A stretch of DNA of 64,000 nt. Source: Achatina immaculata (Eukaryota; Mollusca; Gastropoda; Stylommatophora; Achatinidae). The notes below the pieces were generated by a model, which saw only the letters and a list, made by a program, of their open reading frames with translations, made no database searches and had not been told where the DNA came from. Below, in pieces: positions 23,735-33,800 of this stretch (positions are counted from its first letter, which is position 1; every line of letters starts with the position of its first letter). Location: the NCBI GenBank assembly GCA_009760885.1, contig CM019701.1, positions 12,669,963-12,733,962 of the forward strand, given 5' to 3'. Position numbers and translations under genes: made by a program.

Positions 23735-24480
23735 TTAGTTAATCAGTCATTTGCATGTCCTTTGCTGAACTTTGCCTCCCTAACAGCTATCTTGTAGACC
23801 TCTTGGTTGTAAGCAAGATGGCCTGTTGCTGATGCGTCCATTTGCAAGGATGTCTAGCAGCCATCTTAGCCTTGGTCTTCCTTTCTTTCTTTTTCCTGTT
23901 ATGTATCCAAGACGGTCTTCTCTAAACTATCATGACGTTTAATATGCCCAAAATATTTAAGTTTTCTCTGTTTAATCCTCTTTACTAGCCAGCCTTCTTC
24001 AACATTAAGTTCTTGTAGTATGGATATATTTGTTCTTTTTTTTTGTCCATGATATTTGAAGAAGTCTTCTGTAGCATTTGCATTCAAAGGCATTTACGTG
24101 TTTCTCAGCTGTTTTGTTAAGTGTCCAGGTCTCACAGGCATATGTTGCGATGGGAAAGATGCATGCCCTTAAAAATCTTATTTTTGTAGTTCTGTCTGTT
24201 CTTCTCCACAGATTCTTTAGTTGTTTTACTTTTTGAAGAGCGATAGATGTCCTCTTTGTAATTTCCCACATTGTATCTCCTTTATTAGTTAGTAATGATC
24301 CAAGATATTAAAAAATCTCCACCTCTTCCAATTTTTCCTCATTGATATATATATTCCACCTGCCTTATTAGTTTTGTCAGTGGTCATCTATATAGTTTTC
24401 TTCGCATTAAGATAGAGGTTTTGCTTTAGTCAGACATTCAATATTTGACTGTCTTACATGTCCATGGTTTTCTTAACATT
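23735..24480 (-). mobile_element. LINE C-terminal fragment (family C), copy 1
   Basis: The minus strand reads ITKRTSIALQKVKQLKNLWR, FPIATYACETWTLNKTAEKH and ISILQELNVEEGWLVKRIKQ, the usual region after the RT palm in RTE/CR1-like LINEs. Its 3' end (left) carries TCAGTCATTTGCA. Confidence 0.78.
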
Positions 24481-24484
24481 CTGC

Positions 24485-25064
24485 TTAAAAAAACAAAAAC
24501 ACCTCTGTTGCCTGTTGTGATCTTTGCATAGATCTGTTCAGTTCCATAGCCCGTTTCCATACAGTAAGATAGGCACAGTATACACATGAGCATCATAAAT
24601 CCGGCGGTCAGTTATTTGGTTCAATCAGTTATCGGGCATTAATTTCCACGAGAGACATTTCAGGGTTCTCGGGTGGTCGCACTACCGTGTGGTGGCGCTA
24701 GCTGTTTGCATCACTGGAGTTGAGCGTTTTCAAACACCGACAAGGCATTTCTAATAGTCTTTTGAGCGTTTTTATTACAACTGCTGACATTTAGCCCAGG
24801 TCATGGCTCTAATGAATACAAACAGTGCTTCTCGTGCTGTGGCGCGCTAACATCATACGCAGTCCATAACAGATAAGGTAGACTTGACAGCGGCGTGTCT
24901 GTGTGAAGCCCGTGTGATTCATACAGCACTGGCTCGTCTACAGTTTATGACATAAAGAAACACACAGAACAAGTACAAATACTTGTAAGCTTTACAGTAT
25001 TTTATCTGCGTTTCAGTAAAATTTCATTTGATTTCCATTTAATTTTTCTTTTTTTCTTTATAAA
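24485..25064. other. Unassigned stretch between two LINEs
   Basis: 24485-24600 may be further LINE sequence on the minus strand. 24600-25064 has no frame or repeat I can identify. AATCCGGC near 24600 also occurs at 26692. Confidence 0.4.
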
Positions 25065-25076
25065 CCTACACGTGCT

Positions 25077-26596
25077 TCTTCTTCTTCTTCTTCTTCTTCT
25101 TCTTCTTCTTCTTCTTCTTCTTCTTCTTCTTCTTCTTCGTTCGCATTGTCTGTCTATATCTGCAGTCCTATCTCTTGGATAAATTTCACTGCTTTTTGTA
25201 ATTCATGTATGGAACCGTAGAGCTTATCTTCTTTAGTGGTTTCACTGGGCCAGTAATTATTTCTCAGTGTTTCATAGTTGGTGCAGTTCTGGAGGATATG
25301 TTCCACAGTTTGGGGCACCTGGGCACATGTACATAGATTAGTAGTACCAACCTTAAACTTTGTATACATATGACTTCGGAGTCGGGTGTGTCCTGTTCGG
25401 AGACGGAAGATGGTGACTTGTTCCTTTCTGTTTAGCATGTGATAGTCATCATGTGGTGGTGTTTGTGGCTTCCTGTAGGTTTTTATCATGGTTTTCTTCT
25501 GATTATAGGTGATTGGTATGTCAGGTTGCTCCATTTCAATGCCCTCTTTGGCCGGATGGTCAGCTTTCTCATTGCCTGATATCCCACAGTGGGAGGGAAT
25601 CCATTGCAAAGTGACTCCATGTTGTAAGCCAATTTTTGACAAGGCATCCTTAAGGTCTGGTAGTTTGTTGCACTGAAGAGCTTCCAGTACTGATCTTGCA
25701 TCTGCGAGAATTACTACAGGACATGTATCAATTCTGGAGTCTGATAGTTTTTCAACTGCAGCAATAATTGCCCTAACTTCTGCATCAAAGTTGTTGCAGT
25801 ATTTTCCAGTGGGTATGGAAATCTTGTCAGTGGTGTTGTTTGGATATTCAATATGTGCTCATGCCCCTCCATTCTTTATGGCATTGTGTGCAGATCCGTC
25901 TGTATACACACGTATCCAGGTGTCACATGGATATTTGTCATCTAGCACACTAAGTGTGGCTGTTGATCTTACAAGGCTCCTTTGCATCTCACCATTCTGC
26001 ACACCTTTCACTTTAGTCTGAATAGTTATTTGTGTATAATCTGCTTCTTTCCATGGTGTATGCTCTGGTACAGATGATAATGAAGCGACTACAGTTGGAA
26101 GGTCAGGTATCAGCTTACGCATACGCTTGGCCTGGTGAATGAAGCTGCTTCTTTTAAGCCGTCTTAATGCCAAGTTATTGAATCTCTCCTTCAGGGGATG
26201 GCTTACAGAGCTAAGGAATTTCTCTCCCATGGTCATGACCTTTGTGTCTCTACGTTCCTTTAGCGGTTGAACACCAACTGTTTTCTGCATTTCTACTATT
26301 GGTGTGGACCTCATGGCACCTGTGATAATCCGTAGTGACTGATTTTAAACATTGTCTAGATTATGCAGAGTAGTGTTTGATGCTGTGCACCAAGATGTTG
26401 AGCCATATTCTAAATGTGGTAGAATACTTTGCTGATATACATTCTTGAGGATTCTTTCACTAGCTCACCATGTGCTTCCACTTAATTTTCTTAATTTTCT
26501 TTTGCTTCTGCACTGTTGATGTGTTGCTTCCAAGTCAGTTTTGAGTCAAGAGTCACTCCTAAGTAAGTGGGTTGGTTGTCCATCCTTAAGGATATT
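25077..26596 (-). mobile_element. LINE with RNase H domain and (GAA)n tail (family E), copy 1
   Basis: 1520 bp on the minus strand. RNase H landmarks are IRVYTDGSAHNAIKNGGA, CNNFDAEVRAI, ILADARSVLEAL and LQWIPSHCGISGNEKADHP. A typical C-terminal zinc-knuckle-like region follows (FRLRTGHTRLRSHM; CTCAQVPQTVEHIL). One or more frameshifts break it. It ends in (GAA)n, seen as (CTT)n on the plus strand, at 25077-25138. It is flanked by CCTACACGTGCT (25065-25076 and 26597-26608). I-/Jockey-type LINEs carry such an RNase H. Confidence 0.9.
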
Positions 26597-26609
26597 CCTA
26601 CACGTGCTG

Positions 26610-27595
26610 ATTTACAGGGTATTTTAGAGCTAGGCCGAAGTGGTTAGCTGTGGGATTATGTGTGTTCTAACGTATCCATCAGTAATCCGGCAAAATCACT
26701 TATCCGGCATCCAACAGGTCCCGCCAGAATTCGTTCCCTGGTGTTCAGTGATAGAGATGCCTAACACAAGAAGTTTCTCATTTATCTAAAAACTGCTTTG
26801 GTTTGACATATTATGTTCTTGATTTCTAAGGTGCATTTTTCATATTACGTTACTCGCATGTTCAAATATTTAAAGTGAGCGAGCTTATCTCACGGTTATT
26901 CCACGTACTTTAACACTGATTTCGGGTGGGTTATTTTTCCGTGACATAACCAAAATGTTTCTGTTTTCTTGCATTTTGGTGTAAGCATTTTCTTCTCACT
27001 TTCATTTACTCCTACATCTAATAATCTCTAGAAGCTATTAATACCGTATCTCTGTAGATCGCAGGTTGTTTACGATGTAGTCGAATTCCCGCCCCCTCCC
27101 CCTCCTCTTTTTTTCTTCACTTTAATTTCACTGTATATCAACATCACTAGCCTGAAAAGCAAATCCCCAGGTCACGTAGCGTAAATCAAAGAGTAAATAA
27201 TAATAATAAAAAAAACTCCTCTAAAATGGACCCATGTTATCCTAGTGATTGTATGAGGATCCTAGTGATTGTATGAGGTATATCGCTAGCCACTTTGTTT
27301 TTTTTCTTGATTACGGGCGAATTCTCGATAACCTGCTAAACCAGGTTTTTTGACAACACAGGCCGCTTAAAAAATATTCACCTTCGCTTCCTTATCAACA
27401 AGAAGGACGATTCTAGGCTATAGAGCTAATTTCTCATTCATGGTCAACTCCAGGCTGATATCTGGCTTTATATATTCACGGATCTTGCGTTATATGCTGG
27501 GTCTTCTTTTTTGAACAAAATATTTAATGTGTCCTATCCCCCGACACTGAGGAGCTGGGATCTAGGATCGGAATTAACTGTAGTATAACAAATGC
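26610..27595. other. Unassigned stretch
   Basis: No gene seen. AATCCGGCAAAATCACTTAT at about 26691 resembles ends of pogo/Tigger-type transposons but has no partner. A 20-bp direct repeat CCTAGTGATTGTATGAGG lies at about 27240-27280. Confidence 0.35.
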
Positions 27596-27599
27596 CCCG

Positions 27600-27950
27600 G
27601 GAAAATACGTGGTATAAAGTGGAACGAATTAAAGAACAACACAAAGATAAGACAGATGAGCAAACAACAACCTGTCTCATAGGTGATCAGAAAAAAGAAG
27701 ATGGACATATGTAGGTCATGTGATGAGAAGAAACAATCAGAGAATACCAAAACAAGCTATCAAGTGGAGCATAACAGACCGAAGAAAAAGAGGTCGACCA
27801 CGTGAAACTCTAAAGAGGACAATGAGAAGCCAGTTTAGTAGGCATAACATCCCTTGATGAAGTTGAAAACTCGCTGAAAACAGGAAAACTTGGCAAACAA
27901 CTATGCGAGCCCTATGTGACGTTTAACGGCACGGGAAGGATGTAAGATAG
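27600..27950 (+). mobile_element. LINE family A 3' fragment, plus orientation
   Basis: Plus-strand copy of the same 3' end (…AAGAGGTCGACCACGTGAAA…, ending GGGAAGGATGTAAG). There is a frameshift and no open frame. Confidence 0.7.
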
Positions 27951-27954
27951 TATA

Positions 27955-29340
27955 ACAGGACAGGCAGTATCAGCCGCAGGGCACTGACAGTTATGTTGTA
28001 AAGGGCAGGAGGATCTGAGCACTTATGGTCATGTCCGGAGGTCAATAATGATGACCTAGACCATAAAACATAAACTATATTATGACATATAATTGATTAT
28101 AATACATATAACTGATCCAAGATGTAATGCTGTATTCTGGGCCTAACCCCTTTCTTCATTCATTTTGAAGCTAGAGATTAAGGTATTTGTTAGAAAACAT
28201 ATGTATTTGTTAAATAGTTAATCTTAAAGGCCAGCATTTGCTCAGTTTTACTGCAGAGTCTATTTTGCGTTGCTAATCTGAGCTGATAAAATTGATATCA
28301 CTCTTCCCCATTTGAATTAGTAGCTGCAATTTGGCCAACATTTGTCCTAAACGGCAGTCTACAAATGCAATTAACTTTTGGAAATTGTAAGTTTATGTTT
28401 TAGTTGATCGTTTTGAATATAATCAGGGATTCTAGTAGTAAAATGTAGGTCTGTTTATTATCTACTCTTTTTGTAAAGTGTAGTTATTTCATGCAGTATT
28501 TCGTAAAGTGATATACGATGGTAATCGAGCGGAAGTCGGTAGCTGGAGAGAAATAAAACAACAATCAGGGTAGCACACTGGTAGTGTCAGTCGAAAACAT
28601 CGCATGTTCAGAGATTCTGATTTCTGGCGATATTTCTTACTGAAAATTTCGTTTTGTTTGAATACAGAATTTAAAGAGAGCAAGCGTATTTATAACATCC
28701 CTTAATTGTTTCTGCCAGTGCGATACTATGAAAGTCCGACACAGAACGGACGGTCGATGAAAAACAAAATATGAAGGCGTACAGTTGTATTACAATTTTA
28801 AGTCAGTGCTTTACATCTAACATTTATTTCACATGAGAATACCAGTATTTTGACACTGAACTCACGCCACGCAGTATTATGTTGTCTTAACGCAGACTGC
28901 TGTCTCTGTCTTCTCTCTCTCTCTCTCTCTCATTTTCCACACCAAAATACCCATTGAAAGTATAGGGAGAAAGAAAACTAAAAAGAAAAATGCAGATATA
29001 TTTAGAGGATATTAGGACAGGAAAGGGTGAGAATGAATGGAAAAAAATTCTAAAATTATGATGGCTATCCCAGGGCTTCTTCTTCCTCAGTGTTCAGTTT
29101 GAAATGGTCAGCCATCACGACAAGGAAACAGACTGCTTGTATGAATCGCTTGATCAGCATGAGTTTTTCATGTAAGCTCCATAGTTTTTCTATTTGCACA
29201 GACCCTGCAGACAGGCCTGACATGAAGAAGATTGTATGTACCCAATGTAGAGAGCTGACAAAAAGGCTTTACCATCACTTAATGTTTGTTTAATCTCGTT
29301 GTTGTACTGTGATCCACTAACCACTGTTTATTCTCATAGC
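27955..29340. other. Unassigned stretch upstream of the HTH gene
   Basis: AT-rich, with a (CT)n run at 28913-28931. No coding exon could be supported. A 5' exon of the HTH gene could be here but was not recognised. Confidence 0.4.
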
Positions 29341-29353
29341 TATACTGTGATCT

Positions 29354-29613
29354 CTCTGAACCTTAAGTGCCCAGGGCACATGGGGCTTCCGCAAGGGTTT
29401 TCCACAAATGCCTGTCCTTTGCCTTTTTTTCTGCTCTTGCCCAGGTGAGCCTTCTATTGCTCAACATCCTTTCTGTTGTTCTTCTCCATGTCTCTTTTGG
29501 TCTACCCTTACTTCTGTTCCCCTGTGGTGTCCATCGTAGTGCTATTTTTGGTAGTGAGTTGTCAGTCATTCTGAGCACATGTCCCAACCATTGCCAGCGT
29601 CTTTCCTCAATAA
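29354..29613 (-). mobile_element. Family D LINE 3' fragment, copy 3
   Basis: Minus-strand copy: MGHVLRMTDNSLPKIALRW, then RPKETWRRTTERMLSNRR. It is the longest of the five and its GA tail is short. A duplication ATACTGTGATCT at 29342-29353 and 29614-29625 flanks it. Confidence 0.82.
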
Positions 29614-29639
29614 ATACTGTGATCTGCTATCTACTATTT

Positions 29640-29935
29640 AATGCCATAGCTATACTGTGATCCACATTTTACTATTTTCTCTCATATCTGGAGTTGATGT
29701 TTTGAAGGGCTTCCAGATGTTTTTGCATGTTTTGGTCTTGAACTGTCCACGCTGAAAGTTAGCACAGCACTTCTCCACAGCTGAATATGATGGACACTTG
29801 TCAGTCATTGTTTGCAGCACATGTTCATGGGCTTCTTTGGGATTTTCTTCTGTAGGAACAAGAGTTATCTGACAGCCTGGGATTCCATACCTTTGTTAAC
29901 ATGATTCTGTCACTGATCTGAAAAAGAAGTAAGAA
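29640..29935 (-). mobile_element. Mariner-like fragment, N-terminal HTH remnant
   Basis: The minus strand reads PTEENPKEAHEHVLQ, then CPSYSAVEKCCANFQRGQF, resembling the second half of a mariner HTH domain ('.sys.v..W...F..G'). It is degenerate, with no ends identified. Confidence 0.35.
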
Positions 29936-29989
29936 GTTAATGCTATGATGTTGCAAATTGGCACTTTACATTATAAAATAAACTCTTTT

Positions 29990-30405
29990 GAGGAAAAGTG
30001 ACAAAATTACAGTCATATTTTGGGACATATAATAACTTGTCATCAACTGTGACAAAGGGACAAATGAGAACAGGAGCATTGAAGAGCCTTTCATTAACAC
30101 ACTTGAACTTGAAGAACAGCCATGCTCTGCTGCTGACCTAGAGATGGGCCTCCTTGTACTCAGGGCACTACCATATGTGCTCAGCCGGTGAACATTGGAG
30201 CACAAGCTCTGGGATTTGTGCTTCATCCCCACAGGGGCATATGTCCATGTGAGAGATCTTAAGTCAGTGCAGGTGGCTCAGTTGTCTACAGTGGCCTGTT
30301 CTTAATCGATAAAGGATGGTCTGTTGGTGTCTCTGTAGAAAAAAGACCTCAACATTCATCAGTGCCTGGCACAAGAGAAAAGGTATGAAATTCATTAACA
30401 CAGGG
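29990..30405 (-). mobile_element. LINE C-terminal fragment of Jockey/I type
   Basis: The minus strand reads QTILYRLRTGHCRQLSHLH and, in the neighbouring frame, CPCGDEAQIPELVLQCSP. This is the 'LRTGH....HL......CPCG...eT.eHvl..Cp' end of RNase H-containing LINEs. It is frameshifted and is a different family from the copy at 25077. Confidence 0.6.
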
Positions 30406-30421
30406 ACCAGAAAAGTCAAGT

Positions 30422-30560
30422 CTTCTGTTGAAGAACAACAGAGAGGATGTTGAGCAATAGAGGGCTCACCTGGGCAAGAGCGGAAAAAAGGCAAAAGACA
30501 GGCATTTGTGGAAAACCCTTTGCGGAAGCCCCATGTGCCCTGGTTCAGAGAGAGAGAGAG
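30422..30560 (+). mobile_element. Family D LINE 3' fragment, copy 4
   Basis: The shortest copy; it starts near the MLSNRGLTWARAEK codons and lacks the GCACTTAAG just before the tail. A target-site duplication AAAAGTCAAGT is at 30411-30421 and 30561-30571. It lies about 130 bp upstream of the first HTH-gene exon. Confidence 0.85.
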
Positions 30561-30692
30561 AAAAGTCAAGTTTCTTTCTCTGTGATAGAGAATTCCCTTT
30601 CTATCTACACTTCTCCACCTTTCATAGTGTCTGCTAGTTAAAGAGTTTAAAGAGTTTGTGTTTTAGGACATTTTTTTTCCTTACTTTTTCAG

Positions 30693-30881
30693 AGAGTGAC
30701 CTTGACATTGATGGAGGGAGAGAATATCCCTGTGGTTCCTCGGAACAATGCGGAACATCTTCGGATAATGATCGCTGCAGTCGATGCTGTAATCAGTGGC
30801 AGCATGTCCCAGCGAGAAGCAGCCAAAGCATTCAATATTCCCAGAAGTACTTTAAGGAGCCATTTGCCTAGACATGAAGTT
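30693..30881 (+). CDS. HTH gene exon with pipsqueak domain
   Basis: The acceptor is a pyrimidine tract ending TTTTTCAG at 30692. The donor is GTT|GTGAGT at 30882, phase 0. The exon encodes MEGENIPVVPRNNAEH and then the psq helix-turn-helix. The frame stays open past the donor only because the adjoining intron is a 51-bp minisatellite. Met at 30711 is the first in-frame ATG, but the frame is open upstream to the acceptor, so an earlier exon could supply the true start. Confidence 0.8.
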
Positions 30882-33800
30882 GTGAGTATGTACTGCTCAG
30901 CTGCACCTTTTGTCTTCTCCATGACTACTTCTCTGAGTCTGTACTGCTCAGCTGCACTTTTTATCTTCTCCACGGCTACTTCTCTGAGTCTGTACTGCTC
31001 AGCTGCACCTTTTGTCTTCTCCATGACTACTTCTCTGAGTCTGTACTGCTCAGCTGCACTTTTTATCTTCTCCACGGCTACTTCTCTGAGTCTGTACTGC
31101 TCAGCTGCACTTTTAATCTTCTCCACGACTACTTCTCTGAGTCTGTACTGCTCAGCTGAACCTTTCATTTTCTCCACGACTACTTCTCTGAGTCTGTACT
31201 GCTCAGCTGAACCTTTCATCTTCTCCACGACTACTTCTCTGAGTCTGTACTGCTCAGCTGAACATTTCATCTTCTCCACGACTACTTCTCTGAGTCTGTA
31301 CTGCTCAGCTGAACCTTTCATCTTCTCCACGACTACTTCTCTGAGTCTGTACTGCTCAGCTGAACCTTTCATCTTCTCCACGACTACTTCTCTGAGTCTG
31401 TGGAGCCTTTCATTTTATTACCTGCTGTTGCTGTTTCTGGTGCTGTTTTGACCGTACTAGCTGTAATCACCCAAAAGTGATAGGAGAAGAAAATAATAAT
31501 ATGATTTTTGACACTTTATGTCAACTGCTTGGCTAAGCAAGAATTGTCAAATAACAATGTTTATGGTACACACCATTAGCACACATTGTTTATGCTATAC
31601 ACCATTAGTAACATTGTTTATGCTATACACCATTAGTAACATTGTTTATGCTATACATTATACAACATTAGTACACATTGTGTTTATAGTGCATACCATT
31701 AGTACACACCATTAAACTGACACACTTTGTGCACAAAGTACACAGCATATGTGCGCTTGCATCATGAAGCTCCTTGTGAATGAAAAAAAAAAAAGTCAGA
31801 AAATACAATACTTACTGCTCCTTAAAGACGTTTAATAAAGTAGAAAAACTGTTATCATAGTTTATGGTTATTTCTGTTTGACCACAAAATGATTCACATG
31901 AGACAGACAGTGAGACAAAGGAAATTATATAGATAGATATAAGACCAAGTTATGGTTGTATATGTGTGTGTGTTCTCTATATATTTTTCTTCCTTCATCC
32001 ACCCCTCCGCGTATTGTTTTCTCGTTTTTATCATCTGTGGCTCCTGGGTGACTTTTGTCTAGGCCATAGGTATCCTTTAGGAGCAAGATTGGGCCTCCTG
32101 GGCGTAATGCTATGTGGTTTACCACTTTGTAATCTTTGTCATCCTCCCATTACCTCATTTCACAGCCAGTCACCTTCTGCTTTCACTTTGTGCCTATCTA
32201 TGTCTATGTGGGTGCATTTTATATATGTGTTTCTGACAAGGAGGATACCAAAAAGCTGTGTTTTCCACTTCATATTTCAATACAAATGTCGTATAATAAT
32301 TTTTCATCTATTTTTTTTTTTTTTTCATTTTTTTCTGTTGCATTGTTTTTATGGTGATCCTTCACAAAGGCTTTTGCCAAAATATTGGTCGCTGTACATT
32401 CTTTGTTTGATATGTGCTCATTTTCTTTTATGCCATTCTTGTTTCTGCCCGGTTTCCTCACCTTTTCTCTACCTTTTTGTAAAACTGAACCATACAGTCT
32501 GGGTTCGTAAGTGTGAACCGAGTTTTCCACCTCACATTTCAGTACAAACATCGTATAACAAAACCACCATCGAACTTCAAGGGCAGGACCATTCTCTCAA
32601 AGAAGGAGGAAAAAGAGGTGAGTCAGCTTTCATGCTTCTCTGTGAGACAATGTCAAAAGTATGTCTGTCTATCTACATTTGTTAGTGTGGGAAGTATGTC
32701 TGTCTATCTACACTTGTTAGTGTGGGAAATATGTCTGTCTATCTACAGTTGTTAGTGTGAGAAGTATGTCTGTCTATCTACACTTGTCAGTGTGGGAAGT
32801 ATGTCTGTCTATTTACACTTGTCAGTGTGGGAAGTATGTCTGTGTATCTACACTTGTTAGAGTGTGAAGTATGTCTGTGTATCTACACTTGTTAGTGTGG
32901 GAAGTATGTCTGTGTATCTACACTTGTTAGTGTGGGAAGTATGTCTGTCTATCTGCACTTGTTAGTGTGGGAAGTATGTCTGTCTGTCTATCTACACTTG
33001 CTAGTGTGTGAAGTATGTCTGTGTATCTACACTTGTTAGTGTGGGAAGTATATCTGTCTATCTGCACTTGTTAGTGTGGGAAGTATGTCTGTCTGTCTGC
33101 ACTTGTTAGTGTGTGAAGTATGTCTGTGTATCTACACTTGTTAGTGTGGGAAGTATGTCTGTGTATCTACACTTGTTAGTGTGGGAAGTATGTCTGTGTA
33201 TCTACACTTGTTAGTGTGGGAAGTATGTCTGTGTATCTACACTTGTTAGTGTGGGAAGTATGTCTGTCTATCTACATTTGTTAGTGTGGGAAGTATGTCT
33301 GTCTATCTACACTTGTTAGTGTGGGAAATATGTCTGTCTATCTACAGTTGTTAGTGTGAGAAGTATGTCTGTCTATCTACACTTGTCAGTGTGGGAAGTA
33401 TGTCTGTCTATTTACACTTGTCAGTGTGGGAAGTATGTCTGTGTATCTACACTTGTTAGAGTGTGAAGTATGTCTGTGTATCTACACTTGTTAGTGTGGG
33501 AAGTATGTCTGTGTATCTACACTTGTTAGTGTGGGAAGTATGTCTGTCTATCTGCACTTGTTAGTGTGGGAAGTATGTCTGTCTGTCTATCTACACTTGC
33601 TAGTGTGTGAAGTATGTCTGTGTATCTACACTTGTTAGTGTGGGAAGTATATCTGTCTATCTGCACTTGTTAGTGTGGGAAGTATGTCTGTCTGTCTGCA
33701 CTTGTTAGTGTGTGAAGTATGTCTGTGTATCTACACTTGTTAGTGTGGGAAGTATGTCTGTGTATCTACACTTGTTAGTGTGGGAAGTATGTCTGTGTAT

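Noticed and set aside
30689..31451. A 230-codon minus frame and the extension of the psq exon frame into 250 codons
   Set aside because: 51-bp minisatellite. The exon has a strong donor at 30882 and the following exon continues the known domain order.
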